Assembly: GCF_027497175.1 (NCBI RefSeq)
Contig: NZ_CP114901.1
Coordinates: 4,712,001 to 4,776,000 of the forward strand
Length of the DNA: 64,000 nt
Direction: 5' to 3'
Origin: Verrucosispora sp. WMMD573
GTDB lineage: Bacteria > Actinomycetota > Actinomycetes > Mycobacteriales > Micromonosporaceae
The notes under the pieces were generated by a model. The model saw only the letters and a program-made list of their open reading frames with translations, was not told where the DNA came from and made no database searches. The translations under genes were made by a program, and so were the position numbers. This document shows, in pieces, positions 44,925-53,714 of this stretch. Every line of letters starts with the position of its first letter. Position 1 is the first letter of the stretch.

Positions 44925-45554
44925 TCAATGGCGGCTGGCCAGCCACTGTGGCAACTGTGGAGCCTCGGCCCCGATGCTGGTGCTGTCGCCGTGCCCGGTG
45001 TGCACGATCGTGTCCGGCGCAAGGGTGAGCAGCCGGTCGCGGATCGAGTCGACGATGGTGCCGAAGTCGCTGTACGAGCGGCCGGTGGCGCCCGGCCCGC
45101 CGGCGAACAGCGTGTCGCCGGTGAAGACGACGCCCAGTCCGGGGGCGTGCAGGCAGCATGCGCCGGGACTGTGCCCGGGGGTGTGCAGCACGGTCAGCGT
45201 GGTGCCGCCCACCGTGATGGCCTGGCCGTCGTCGAGGGTGCCGCCCGGTGGCTCGTCGGGATGCACCATGTCCCAGAGCACCCGGTCGGCGGGGTGCAGC
45301 AGCACCGGGGCGCCGGTGGCCCGGGACAGCCGCGGGGCGACCCGGACGTGGTCGTCGTGGGCGTGCGTGGCAACGATCGCGGTGACCCGCCGCCCGGCCA
45401 CCACCTCGAGGATGGCGTCGACGTCGTGCGGGGCGTCGATCACGACGCACTCGGCGTCGTCGCCGATCACCCAGACGTTGTTGTCCACGTCGAAGGTCTG
45501 GCCGTCGAGGGAGAAGGTGCCGGAGGTGACCGCGTGGTCGATCCGGGCGGCCAT
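44925..45554 (-). CDS. MBL-fold hydrolase, likely S-formylmycothiol hydrolase partner
   Basis: 209 aa. Metallo-beta-lactamase fold with the zinc motif THAHDDH, then HTPGHSPGACCLH, FTGDTLFAGGPG and HTGHGDSTSIG. Placed directly after the mycothiol-dependent formaldehyde dehydrogenase with a 1-nt stop/start overlap (TGATG), as in other actinobacteria, where it is thought to hydrolyse S-formylmycothiol to formate. That step would complete formaldehyde oxidation, and formate could feed the FDH encoded at 30-35 kb. Confidence 0.85.
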   Translation of the reverse strand: MAARIDHAVTSGTFSLDGQTFDVDNNVWVIGDDAECVVIDAPHDVDAILEVVAGRRVTAIVATHAHDDHVRVAPRLSRATGAPVLLHPADRVLWDMVHPDEPPGGTLDDGQAITVGGTTLTVLHTPGHSPGACCLHAPGLGVVFTGDTLFAGGPGATGRSYSDFGTIVDSIRDRLLTLAPDTIVHTGHGDSTSIGAEAPQLPQWLASRH

Positions 45555-46639
45555 CAGAAGACCACCACCGAGCGGAGCACGTCGCCCCGGTGCATCCGGT
45601 CGAACGCCTCCTCCACCCCGTCCAGGCCGATCTCCTCGGTGACGAAGGCGTCCAGGTCGAGGCGGCCCTGCCGGTACAGCTCGGTGAGCATCGGAAAGTC
45701 CCGGCTGGGCAGGCAGTCGCCGTACCAGCTGGACTTGAGGGCGCCACCCCGGCCGAAGACGTCCAACAGGGGCAGTTCGACGCGCATCTCGGGTGTGGGC
45801 ACGCCGACCAGCACGACGGTGCCGGCCAGGTCGCGGGCGTAGAATGCCTGCTTCCAGGTCTCCGGCCGACCGACCGCGTCGATCACCACGTCGGCACCGA
45901 AGCCGCCGGTGGCGGCCTGGATCTCCGCCACCGGGTCGGCCTCGGAGGCGTTGACGGTGTGGGTGGCACCGAACCGGCGGGCCCAGTCGAGCTTGCGGGA
46001 GTCGGTGTCCACCGCGATGATCGTGGTCGCGCCGGCCAGGGCCGCGCCGGCCACCGCCGCGTCGCCGACGCCACCGCAGCCGATCACCGCCACCGAGTCA
46101 CCCCGGGTCACCCCGCCGGTGTTCATCGCCGCGCCGAGGCCAGCCATCACCCCGCAGCCGAGCAGTCCGACGGCGGCCGGCCGGGCCGCCGGGTCCACCT
46201 TCGTGCACTGGCCGGCGTGGACCAGGGTCTTCTCGGCGAAGGCGCCGATGCCCAGCGCCGGGGCGAGTTCGGTGCCGTCGGTCAGGGTCATCTTCCGGGC
46301 GGCGTTGTGGGTGGCGAAGCAGTACCACGGACGGCCGCGCCGGCAGGCCCGGCACACGCCGCAGACGGCCCGCCAGTTGAGCACCACGAAGTCGCCGGCT
46401 GCCACCGCGTCCACGCCCTCGCCGACCTGCTCGACGATGCCGGCGGCCTCGTGGCCGAGCAGGAACGGGTAGTCGTCGTTGATGCCGCCCTCGCGGTAGT
46501 GCAGGTCGGTGTGGCAGACGCCGCACGACTGCACCCGGACCACCGCCTCGCCCGGCCCAGGATCGGGCACCACGATCTCGGTGACCTCGACGGGCGCGCC
46601 CTTGCTGCGGGAGATAACTCCCCGTACCTGCTGGCTCAC
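45554..46639 (-). CDS. S-(hydroxymethyl)mycothiol dehydrogenase (MDR family)
   Basis: 361 aa zinc alcohol dehydrogenase. Catalytic zinc ligands in [14 protein letters not shown] and [13 protein letters not shown]; structural zinc set [18 protein letters not shown] motif [20 protein letters not shown]. The sequence pattern ([18 protein letters not shown]) matches MscR/FadH, which oxidises the mycothiol adduct of formaldehyde. GGAGGA precedes ATG 46639. A 20-bp palindrome lies 63 bp upstream. First gene of the operon with the MBL protein. Confidence 0.9.
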   Translation of the reverse strand: MSQQVRGVISRSKGAPVEVTEIVVPDPGPGEAVVRVQSCGVCHTDLHYREGGINDDYPFLLGHEAAGIVEQVGEGVDAVAAGDFVVLNWRAVCGVCRACRRGRPWYCFATHNAARKMTLTDGTELAPALGIGAFAEKTLVHAGQCTKVDPAARPAAVGLLGCGVMAGLGAAMNTGGVTRGDSVAVIGCGGVGDAAVAGAALAGATTIIAVDTDSRKLDWARRFGATHTVNASEADPVAEIQAATGGFGADVVIDAVGRPETWKQAFYARDLAGTVVLVGVPTPEMRVELPLLDVFGRGGALKSSWYGDCLPSRDFPMLTELYRQGRLDLDAFVTEEIGLDGVEEAFDRMHRGDVLRSVVVF

Positions 46640-46702
46640 GCTCTCCTCCTACTCGCACCGGCCCCACGGCTGCACCGTCGCCGCGCGGCGGCGGCAGCCG
46701 TC

Positions 46703-46722
46703 GTTCGCCTCCGGAGGCGAAC
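46703..46722. promoter_or_regulatory. 20-bp perfect palindrome between formaldehyde dehydrogenase and ltrA
   Basis: GTTCGCCTCCGGAGGCGAAC is a perfect 20-bp palindrome with central CCGG, placed in the divergent promoter region between the dehydrogenase and the ltrA remnant. Likely an operator for an unseen dimeric regulator, possibly formaldehyde-responsive. It could also form a hairpin. Confidence 0.5.
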
Positions 46723-46871
46723 CTACCGCCGCGACGCCGGATCGGCACCGCGTCACCGCCGCTGCCCGCCGCGGCGGGCAGCGGACTTCGGCTGGCGCGG
46801 ACGTGGCGATCCGACCCGGCACGGCCAGCACCGCGCCTATGGTGTGGCTGAGCACGCCGCCAGGAGGGTCC

Positions 46872-47730
46872 GTGATCACCAGTCGCCCTTCCCGCCCGTG
46901 GCGTCGCCCGATGCGGCCCCGCCGTCGCGACGAGCCGCACCGGGCGGCGACCCCACTGGAACTCTTCTTCGACCTGTCCTTCGTGGTCGCCGTCACCCAG
47001 GCCGCCGGGGAGCTGCACGACGCGCTGGTGGCGGGCCAGCTCTGGCACGCCGTCGTCAGCTATTCGATGGTGTTCTTCGGGATCTGGTGGGCCTGGATGA
47101 ACGTGACCTGGTTCGCCTCGGCGTACGACACCGACGACGACCTGTACCGACTCACCACGCTGGTGCAGGTCGCCGGCGCGCTGATCCTGGCCGCCGGCGT
47201 GCCGCAGGCTTTCGAGAGCGCCGACTACGCGACGGTGACCCTCGGCTACGTGGTGATGCGGTTGGCCACCGTCGGCAACTGGCTGCGGGCCGCCGCCAAC
47301 GACCCGGCGCATCGGCGCACCGCCCTGGTGGCTCTACTTCGACCGGCCGATCCAGGTGCCGTCGTCCCTGCAGGGGGCGCTGGCCTGGGGGTACGGGCAC
47401 TTCGGCGTGTTCGCCGGACTCGGCGCGGTCGGCGCGGGACTGGCGGTCGCGGTGGAGCACCGGCACCGCCCCGCCGAGGTCGACGGTCTGGTCGCCGGCT
47501 ACGCGGTGGCGGTGCCGGTGGCGGTCGTGCTGCTGGTGCTGTGGGGGCTGCGCATGCTGCCGGCCGGGAACCGGGCGAGGCCGGCGGCGGTGCCGGCGGC
47601 CTCGGTGGCGGTCCTGCTCACTCCGCTGACACCGGTGCCGGTGTACCTCGTGGCGGTGGTGCTGGTCGGGCTGGCGGCGACCCTGCGGTGGCCGGCGACC
47701 GGGAGGATCGCGGCTGCGCACCGACGGTGA
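46872..47730 (+). pseudogene. ltrA: ltrA (low temperature requirement A) with internal deletion and frameshift
   Basis: GTG 46872 (AGGAGGG upstream) opens a good LtrA N-terminus (PLELFFDLSFVVAVTQAAGE, MVFFGIWWAWMNVTWFASAY, MRLATVGNWLRAAANDPAHR). Near 47333 the protein switches frame: the second part (WLYFDRPIQVPSSLQGALAW, YGHFGVFAGLGAVGAGLAVA) is the LtrA C-terminal half. About 100 residues between them, including the HIAERYGLF-type region, are absent. The two parts together give about 287 aa versus roughly 390 in the family. A non-multiple-of-three deletion has broken the gene. Confidence 0.8.
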
Positions 47731-47737
47731 CCGGAAC

Positions 47738-49222
47738 CTACGCGTCGACGGGGCTCGGTGACGACACGCCGGCCCGGTCGAACCGGACGTTGGGGTCGGT
47801 CAGCCGCCCGTACCGCATGGGCAGCAGGTCACGCAGGTAGTTCTGGTGCAGCCGCCACGGCGCCCGGGTGCCCTGGTGGGGCAGCCTGCCGACGCCGCGC
47901 CGCACGTAACCGGAGGTGAGGCCGATCAACGGCGTACGCGGGCCTGGTGGCGGGGCGAGCGGGGTGACGATCTGGGTTCCGGTGCGGTCCAGGTGGCGCA
48001 GCAGCCGGCACACGTAGCCGGCCACCAGGTCGGCCTTGAGCGTCCAGGAGGCGTTGGTGTAGCCGATGGTCATGGCGAAGTTCGGCACCCCGGAGAGCAT
48101 CATGCCCTGATACGCGACGGTCTCCGGCAGGTCCACCTTCGCCCCGTCCACCCGCAGGGTCATCCCGCCGAGGGCGAGCAGGTCCAGCCCGGTGGCGGTG
48201 ACCACCACGTCGGCGGGCAGTTCCCGACCCGAGGTGAGCCGGACGCCCCGGGCGGTGAAGGTGTCCACGGTATCGGTGACCACCTCGGCCCGCCCGTCCG
48301 AAAGGACAGTGAACAGGTCACCGTCGGGAACCACGCACAGCCGCTGGTCCCACGGGTCGTAGCGGGGGGTGAAGTGACGTCTGACGTCGAAGTCGGCGGG
48401 CAGCCGACGGGCAGCCGCGCGATGCAGCAACCCGCGTACCAGCCCGGGGGCGCGCCGGCTGAGCTGGTAGTTGGCCGTGGCGAGCAGGATGTTCTTCCAG
48501 CGCACGGTCCGATGTGCCAGGCGCGCCGGCAGCAACCGTCGCACGGCGTCGGCAACGCGGTCGTGGGAGGACAGCGGCAGCAGGTACGTGGGTGAGCGTT
48601 GCAGCATGGTCACCCGGGCCGCCTGCCGGGCCAATGCCGGCACCAGCGTCACGGCGGTGGCGCCGCTGCCGATCACCACCACCCGCCGGCCGGTGAGGTC
48701 GAGGTCGGCGGGCCAGTGCTGCGGATGCACGATCCGACCGGTGAACCGTTCCTCGCCGGTGAAGTGTGGGGCGTGGCCGGCCTCGTACCGGTAGTAGCCG
48801 GTGCAGGCGTACAGGAAGGAGCAGGTGAGTACGACGGTCTCGGTGGTGTCCTCGCGGCGTACGTACACCGTCCAGCGGGCCTGGTGGCTGTCCCATTCGG
48901 CCCGCTGGACGCGCTGCCGGAACCGGATGTGTCGGGTGACGTCGTGCTCGTCGGCGGTACGGCGCAGGTAGTCGCGGATGGTGTCGCCGTCGGCAAGGCT
49001 CTTCGGTGCGGTCCACGGCGCGAACGAGTAGCCGAGGGTGAACATGTCCGAGTCCGAACGCACCCCGGGGTAGCGGAACAGGTCCCAGGTGCCGCCGATC
49101 GCGTCACGCGCCTCGACCAGCGCGTAGGTCCGCCCCGGGTGACGCCGCCGCAGGTGGCAGGCGGCTCCGATACCGGAGAGACCGGCACCGACGATGAGCA
49201 CGTCGACATGCTCTGAGGTCAT
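47738..49222 (-). CDS. Flavin-containing monooxygenase (Baeyer-Villiger type)
   Basis: 494 aa. FAD motif VLIVGAGLSGIG, the BVMO/FMO fingerprint FTGRIVHPQHWP (F-x-G-x3-H-x3-W-P) near residue 160, and the NADPH motif VVVIGSGATAVTLVPALAR. Uses NADPH and O2 to oxidise ketones or soft nucleophiles; substrate unknown. The sequence most resembles EthA-type monooxygenases. ATG 49222 has GGGAGACGAG before it; ATG 49252 is a less likely start. Convergent with the ltrA remnant. Confidence 0.88.
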   Translation of the reverse strand: MTSEHVDVLIVGAGLSGIGAACHLRRRHPGRTYALVEARDAIGGTWDLFRYPGVRSDSDMFTLGYSFAPWTAPKSLADGDTIRDYLRRTADEHDVTRHIRFRQRVQRAEWDSHQARWTVYVRREDTTETVVLTCSFLYACTGYYRYEAGHAPHFTGEERFTGRIVHPQHWPADLDLTGRRVVVIGSGATAVTLVPALARQAARVTMLQRSPTYLLPLSSHDRVADAVRRLLPARLAHRTVRWKNILLATANYQLSRRAPGLVRGLLHRAAARRLPADFDVRRHFTPRYDPWDQRLCVVPDGDLFTVLSDGRAEVVTDTVDTFTARGVRLTSGRELPADVVVTATGLDLLALGGMTLRVDGAKVDLPETVAYQGMMLSGVPNFAMTIGYTNASWTLKADLVAGYVCRLLRHLDRTGTQIVTPLAPPPGPRTPLIGLTSGYVRRGVGRLPHQGTRAPWRLHQNYLRDLLPMRYGRLTDPNVRFDRAGVSSPSPVDA

Positions 49223-49285
49223 CTCGTCTCCCGCCCGCGCAGTGCTGATCAAGACCCTATCGCCTGCCGCAGGTGGGTTGGGAGT

Positions 49286-49933
49286 TCACGAGTCGAGCAG
49301 GGCCGCCGCGGCGTCGAGGAGCGCGATTTCGGTCGGGGTCTGGGTGGGGTTGGCCCGTCGGATGGCCAGCGCCTCGGCGACGAGCGGGGCGGCGTGGTCC
49401 CGCAGCGCGTACCGGTAGGCGCGCTGCATCTCGTCGGCCGCCGTGGCCATCGGCTGGTCCGGGTCGACGGCGACCTGGGCGAGGATCAGGGCGGTCATTG
49501 CCACGTCCAGCCCGGGTGGGCCGTGCCGGACATTGCGCCAGTCGAGCAGCACCGGGCCGCTCGGGTCGAGGATGACGTTGTCCGGGTGCAGGTCCAGATG
49601 CAGGATGCGCTCGCCGTCCGGGGTGCCGGGCAGCGGTGCGACGGCGTGCAGTCGACGGTGCAGTCCGGCGAGGACGGCGGCTCCCCGTTCCACCTCGATC
49701 GCGCCCGCCACCAGCGCCTGAAGCATCGTCGGTCCGGCCACCCGCTGCATGACCAGGTCCGCGCCGTCGGCGCGGTGCACCCGGGGCACCGGGAATCCGG
49801 CGGCGTGCAGGTGGGACATGAATCGGGCCTCGACGGTGACGTCGGTGCCGTCGCGGTAGCGGCGCAGCACCCGGGCGTCGTCGAGGGCGTACACGTCGGC
49901 GTCGCGGCCGGCGGCGAAGGGGGTCGTTCCCAT
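49286..49933 (-). CDS. Aminoglycoside-phosphotransferase-like kinase
   Basis: 215 aa small APH-fold protein: LHLDLHPDNVILDPSGPV (catalytic loop with Asp and Asn) and VLLDWRNVRHG (the DFG-like metal Asp). The N-lobe is short (AAGRDADVYALDDARVLRRY). It may phosphorylate a small metabolite or antibiotic; no resistance context is seen. ATG 49933 rather than 49942 is chosen because TACCGT (49941-49946) ends 7 nt upstream, a leaderless promoter. Confidence 0.8.
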   Translation of the reverse strand: MGTTPFAAGRDADVYALDDARVLRRYRDGTDVTVEARFMSHLHAAGFPVPRVHRADGADLVMQRVAGPTMLQALVAGAIEVERGAAVLAGLHRRLHAVAPLPGTPDGERILHLDLHPDNVILDPSGPVLLDWRNVRHGPPGLDVAMTALILAQVAVDPDQPMATAADEMQRAYRYALRDHAAPLVAEALAIRRANPTQTPTEIALLDAAAALLDS

Positions 49934-50038
49934 GGGTGGCACGGTAACCGGCAGCGCCCAGGGCAGACGGACGGGACCACGTCCACCGAACGTAGCCTGC
50001 CTGTGACAGGCTGGGATGACAGCAGGTCACCGGAGGTG

Positions 50039-50683
50039 ATGGTCACGATACGCACACACGACCTCGTGGCCGTGCCGGACATGTCGCCGCTCGACATCGA
50101 CGTGACCGTCGGTTCGACGGTCGCCCTGGTCGCCCGGCCCCGGCCGGCCACCGCCGTGGCGCGGGTGATGGTCGGGCTGGCCGCGCCGGTCAGCGGCCGG
50201 ATCCTGGTCGGCGGCCGCGACGTCACCAACCTGCCGCCGCTACGTCGTCGGATCGGGTACGTGCCGGCTGGCGGTGCCCTGCTGCCCCACCTCACCGTCG
50301 GGCGCAACGTCTCCTATGGTCAGCGCCGACGCCAGTGGGTGCGCGATGTCGCCGAGGGCTGGGCGGCCGTCCTGGTCGACCGGCTCGAACTCGCCGCGAC
50401 GCTGGGTCTGCGCCCGCACCTGCTGTCCGAGGCGCAACGGTTCCGGGTCGCCCTCGCCCGCGCCATGGCCTGCCTGCCCGAGGTGCTGGTGGTCGACCTG
50501 CCGGCCCCGGTCGACGGGGTCTGCCTGCCGGAGCTGCTCCAGCGCACGACCCCACCGGACGCTCCGGGTGTGACGGTACTGCTCTGCTCGGCCGAGGAGG
50601 AGGTGCTGGCCGGTGTCACCGAACGGGTGCCGGTCGTCCACGAGGTCCCGCCCGGTCCGGTCCAGCCGGCGGTGCGGGCATGA
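50039..50683 (+). CDS. ABC-transporter ATPase-like protein without catalytic motifs
   Basis: 214 aa that threads onto an MsmX/UgpC-type ATPase core but has lost each active site element. The Walker A position reads VARPRPATAVARVMVGL (no GxxGxGKS), the Q-loop YVPAGGALLPHLTVG has Ala for Gln, the signature is LSEAQRFRVALARAM (LSGGQ-like), Walker B is VLVVDLPAPVDG with Leu for the catalytic Glu, and the H-loop His is missing. The ATPase C-terminal regulatory domain is absent. Start ATG 50039 overlaps GGAGG; a leaderless GTG 50003 (TAGCCT 49993-49998) is possible. First gene of a four-gene operon. Confidence 0.8.
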   Translation: MVTIRTHDLVAVPDMSPLDIDVTVGSTVALVARPRPATAVARVMVGLAAPVSGRILVGGRDVTNLPPLRRRIGYVPAGGALLPHLTVGRNVSYGQRRRQWVRDVAEGWAAVLVDRLELAATLGLRPHLLSEAQRFRVALARAMACLPEVLVVDLPAPVDGVCLPELLQRTTPPDAPGVTVLLCSAEEEVLAGVTERVPVVHEVPPGPVQPAVRA

Positions 50684-51954
50684 CCGGGACCGGGTTGCGT
50701 CGTCGTACGCTGCTGGGCGCCGCCGCGGCGGTCGCGGTGGCGGCGGGTTGTGGGCAGGGGCGCCGGTCGGTGCAGGTGGCGGTCGTCTGGGCCAACGACG
50801 AGTTGGACCGGTTCCGTGAGCTGGTCACCGGCTATCCGGCGACGGTGCAGGTGGTCGGCGTGGGCAACGACATCGACGCCTTCCTGACCGCGCGCCGCGC
50901 CGCCGGCACCTGTCCCGACGTGGCGATCCTGCCCCGCCCTGGGCTGGTGGTCGAGTACGCCCGGCGGGGCTGGCTCAGCGAGGTGACCCCGGCCGTGAGC
51001 TACACCGCTCCGGCCGGCATGACCGACCTGCTCACCGTCGGCGGGCATCGCTACGGCGTCTGGGTGAAGGCGGCGCACAAGTCGCTGTTCTGGCATTTCC
51101 CGTCGATGCTGGCCGAGGCGCCGCGAACCTGGGACGCGCTGGTGGCGTTGACTCGCCGGCTCGGCGCACGACACCGGGCGGACGCGGGTCCGGCCCCGCT
51201 GGCGGTCGGCGCGGCGGACGGCTGGGTGCTCACCGACTGGTTCGAGAACGTGCTCGCCGACGTCGCCGGCGTGGACCTCTACGAGGCGCTGGCCCGTGGT
51301 GAGGCGGACTGGCGGGGCCGACCCGTGGCGTCCGCGCTGGACCGGCTCGCCGAGCTGTGGAGTATCGACGGCGCATTCCCGGGCGGAGGCCGGCGAGCCC
51401 TGCTCACCCAGTTCGGCGAGTCGATCATCCAGGTGGTGCACCACCGCGAGGCGACAATGGTGTTCGAGGCCGACTTCGTCGATGCGGTCGTCGCCCAATT
51501 CCGCCGCGGCACTGAGCCGGTGGCCACCTTCCGCTTTCCGGGCGCCCGGATGGCCGACCAACCGCTGATCGTCGGCGGTGACGCGGCGGTGGCGTTCGCC
51601 GGCTCCGACGGCGGGCCGGAACTGGTGCACTGGCTCAGCGACGCGGCGGCCTTCCGGCCCTGGCTGGACGCCGGGGGTTACCTCTCCCCCAACCTCGCCG
51701 TGCCGGTGGACAGCTACCGCGACCCGTTGCGCCGACGCCTCGCCGACGAGCTGCGCGCCGCCGACACCGTGCAGTTCGACCTCTCCGACCAGTTGCCCGG
51801 CACCTTCACCGGCACCGACGGGGTCGGGATCTGGCGGATCATGCAGGACTTCTTCATGGACGTGACCGACGGGGTGCCGGCCCGGGAGGCGGTGCGCCGG
51901 GCCACCGGGCAGCTGGCAGAGGCGGCCCGGGCGACGGCGAGGGGCGGCAGGTGA
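50680..51954 (+). CDS. Extracellular solute-binding lipoprotein
   Basis: 424 aa. Signal GLRRRTLLGAAAAVAVAAGC with an RR pair and a lipobox (VAAGC), so probably Tat-exported and lipid-anchored. The rest is a type 2 periplasmic-binding fold like carbohydrate binders (VVWANDELDRFRELVTGYPA; GTDGVGIWRIMQDFFMDVTD; VVFEADFVDAVVAQ-type core). Ligand unknown. ATG 50680 overlaps the previous stop (ATGA). In this operon it should feed the fused permease. Confidence 0.88.
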   Translation: MTGTGLRRRTLLGAAAAVAVAAGCGQGRRSVQVAVVWANDELDRFRELVTGYPATVQVVGVGNDIDAFLTARRAAGTCPDVAILPRPGLVVEYARRGWLSEVTPAVSYTAPAGMTDLLTVGGHRYGVWVKAAHKSLFWHFPSMLAEAPRTWDALVALTRRLGARHRADAGPAPLAVGAADGWVLTDWFENVLADVAGVDLYEALARGEADWRGRPVASALDRLAELWSIDGAFPGGGRRALLTQFGESIIQVVHHREATMVFEADFVDAVVAQFRRGTEPVATFRFPGARMADQPLIVGGDAAVAFAGSDGGPELVHWLSDAAAFRPWLDAGGYLSPNLAVPVDSYRDPLRRRLADELRAADTVQFDLSDQLPGTFTGTDGVGIWRIMQDFFMDVTDGVPAREAVRRATGQLAEAARATARGGR

Positions 51955-53714
51955 GCCGCGGCCCGCTGCTGGGCGAGCTGGCCGTGCTCGACGATGTCGG
52001 GCCGCCCCGCCGCGGCCGGGCCTACCCGGCGGCCGGCGTCGGCTGGGCGCTGCTGGCACCGGCCGTGCTGCTGCTCGGCGGCCTGCTCGCCTGGCCGGTG
52101 CTGCGTACCATGCACGCCAGCGTCACCACCGACGGCCGCTGGGTGGGCGACGAACACTACCGGGCCGCCCTCGCCGCCCCCGGCACCGCCGCGGTCATCG
52201 GACGCACCCTGCTGTGGGCGCTGCTGGTACCGATGGTGGTCACCGTCCTGGGCTACCTGCTCGCCGCGGCCTCCCAACGTTCCCAGGAGGGTTGGCTGGT
52301 CCGGCTCATCCTGGTGGTGCCGACCGCGCTGCCGCTGGTGGTCACCGGCCTGACCTTCCGGCTGCTCTACGACCCCGACCCGGAGCGCGGGCTGGTCACC
52401 CTGCTGCTGGCCCGGGTGACCGGAGGCGACCCGGAGCAACTGCCGCAGCTGCTCGGACCGGAACTGGTCACCGTGGCGGTGATGTCGGCGTTCGTGTGGG
52501 CCTGGGTCGGGCTGGCGATGCTGGTGTTCCGGGCGGCTCTCGACGCGGTGCCGACCGGGCTCGTCGACGCGGTCCGGGCCTTCGGCGGCACCCGTCGCGA
52601 CGTGCTCTGGGACGCGCAGTGGCGACCGCTGCTGCTGCGTACCGTCGCGGTGGTCTTCGCCCTGGTCGCCGTCGGCACCAGCCGCACCTTCGACCTGATC
52701 CTGGTGATGACGCCGGGATCGGTGCGCGACGAGGCGGCGGTGCTGTCGCTGCGGATCTGGCAGACCTCCGGTGCGACGACCACCGGCGAGGGCGCCGCCC
52801 TGGGCGTCGTCTGGCTGGTGGCGGTGACCGCCGGCATGCTGGTGGTGGCCCTGTTCGTCCGGCAGGCATGGCCACCGCCGCAGCAGCCGCCGGGCAGTGC
52901 CGCGACCGCGCGGCCACCGCGCCGGCTGGCCCGGCTGCTCGCCGCGGGTGCGGCGGTCGCCTGGCTGCTGCCGCTGGGGGTGTTGGCCGCCACGTCGTTG
53001 CAGAATCCGATACGGGCGGCCACCGGTGCCTGGTGGTCCGGCCCGCCGGTATTGGACTCCTACCGGGCTGTGCTCAGCGGCACGGAGCTGTGGCGCAGCC
53101 TCGGCTTCACGCTGGTGCTCGCCATCGTCGTCACCGCCGCGGTGCTGGGCGTCGCGCTGCTCGCCGCCTACCCCCTGGCCTGGCTGACCGGGCCGGCCGC
53201 CCAGGTCACCGGGCTGGTGCTGATGGCCGCGGTGGTGGTCCCGGTGCAGGTGATCGCCGGCCCGCTCAACGAGGTGCTCGGGCTGGTGCTGTCCTCCGGC
53301 ACGGCCCGGGGGGTGGCCCTGGTGCACATCGCCCTGGGTGTTCCGTTCGCGGTGCTGGTGCTGCGCAACTCCTTCGCCGACCTGCCCGCCGACCAGATTC
53401 GTGCCGCCCGGCTCGGCGGGCGGCACTGGTGGGGCACATTGCGCCGGCTGGCCCGGCACAACCGCACCGCGCTGGTGGCGGTGGCGGTCCTGGAGTTCGT
53501 GCAGGTGTGGAACGACCTGGTGGTGGGTCTGCTGTTCAGCGGGCCGGACGCCGCTCCGCTCGGGTTGTTCCTCGCCGGGCAGACCCGGGGCTTCGCAACC
53601 GGCAGCGGCACCCTCGCCGCCGGTTGCGTGCTCGCCTCGATCCTGCCGGTGCTGGTGTTCGTGCTGGCCCGCCGGCAGGTGGTCGCCGGGTTGGTCGCCG
53701 GGGGCGTGCGGTGA
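51951..53714 (+). CDS. Two-domain fused ABC permease (carbohydrate type)
   Basis: 587 aa made of two permease halves. The N-half (to about 300) begins GWALLAPAVLLLGGLLAWPV and has an EAA-like loop (LVDAVRAFGGTRRDVLWDAQ). The C-half (about 310-587) begins RLLAAGAAVAWLLPLGVLAA and has the second loop (IRAARLGGRHWWGTLRRLAR). Together they correspond to the MalF and MalG-type subunits, normally separate genes as in the operon at 59-63 kb. GTG 51951 overlaps the previous stop by 4 nt. Fusion would fix a 1:1 heterodimer in one chain. Confidence 0.85.
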   Translation: MSRGPLLGELAVLDDVGPPRRGRAYPAAGVGWALLAPAVLLLGGLLAWPVLRTMHASVTTDGRWVGDEHYRAALAAPGTAAVIGRTLLWALLVPMVVTVLGYLLAAASQRSQEGWLVRLILVVPTALPLVVTGLTFRLLYDPDPERGLVTLLLARVTGGDPEQLPQLLGPELVTVAVMSAFVWAWVGLAMLVFRAALDAVPTGLVDAVRAFGGTRRDVLWDAQWRPLLLRTVAVVFALVAVGTSRTFDLILVMTPGSVRDEAAVLSLRIWQTSGATTTGEGAALGVVWLVAVTAGMLVVALFVRQAWPPPQQPPGSAATARPPRRLARLLAAGAAVAWLLPLGVLAATSLQNPIRAATGAWWSGPPVLDSYRAVLSGTELWRSLGFTLVLAIVVTAAVLGVALLAAYPLAWLTGPAAQVTGLVLMAAVVVPVQVIAGPLNEVLGLVLSSGTARGVALVHIALGVPFAVLVLRNSFADLPADQIRAARLGGRHWWGTLRRLARHNRTALVAVAVLEFVQVWNDLVVGLLFSGPDAAPLGLFLAGQTRGFATGSGTLAAGCVLASILPVLVFVLARRQVVAGLVAGGVR

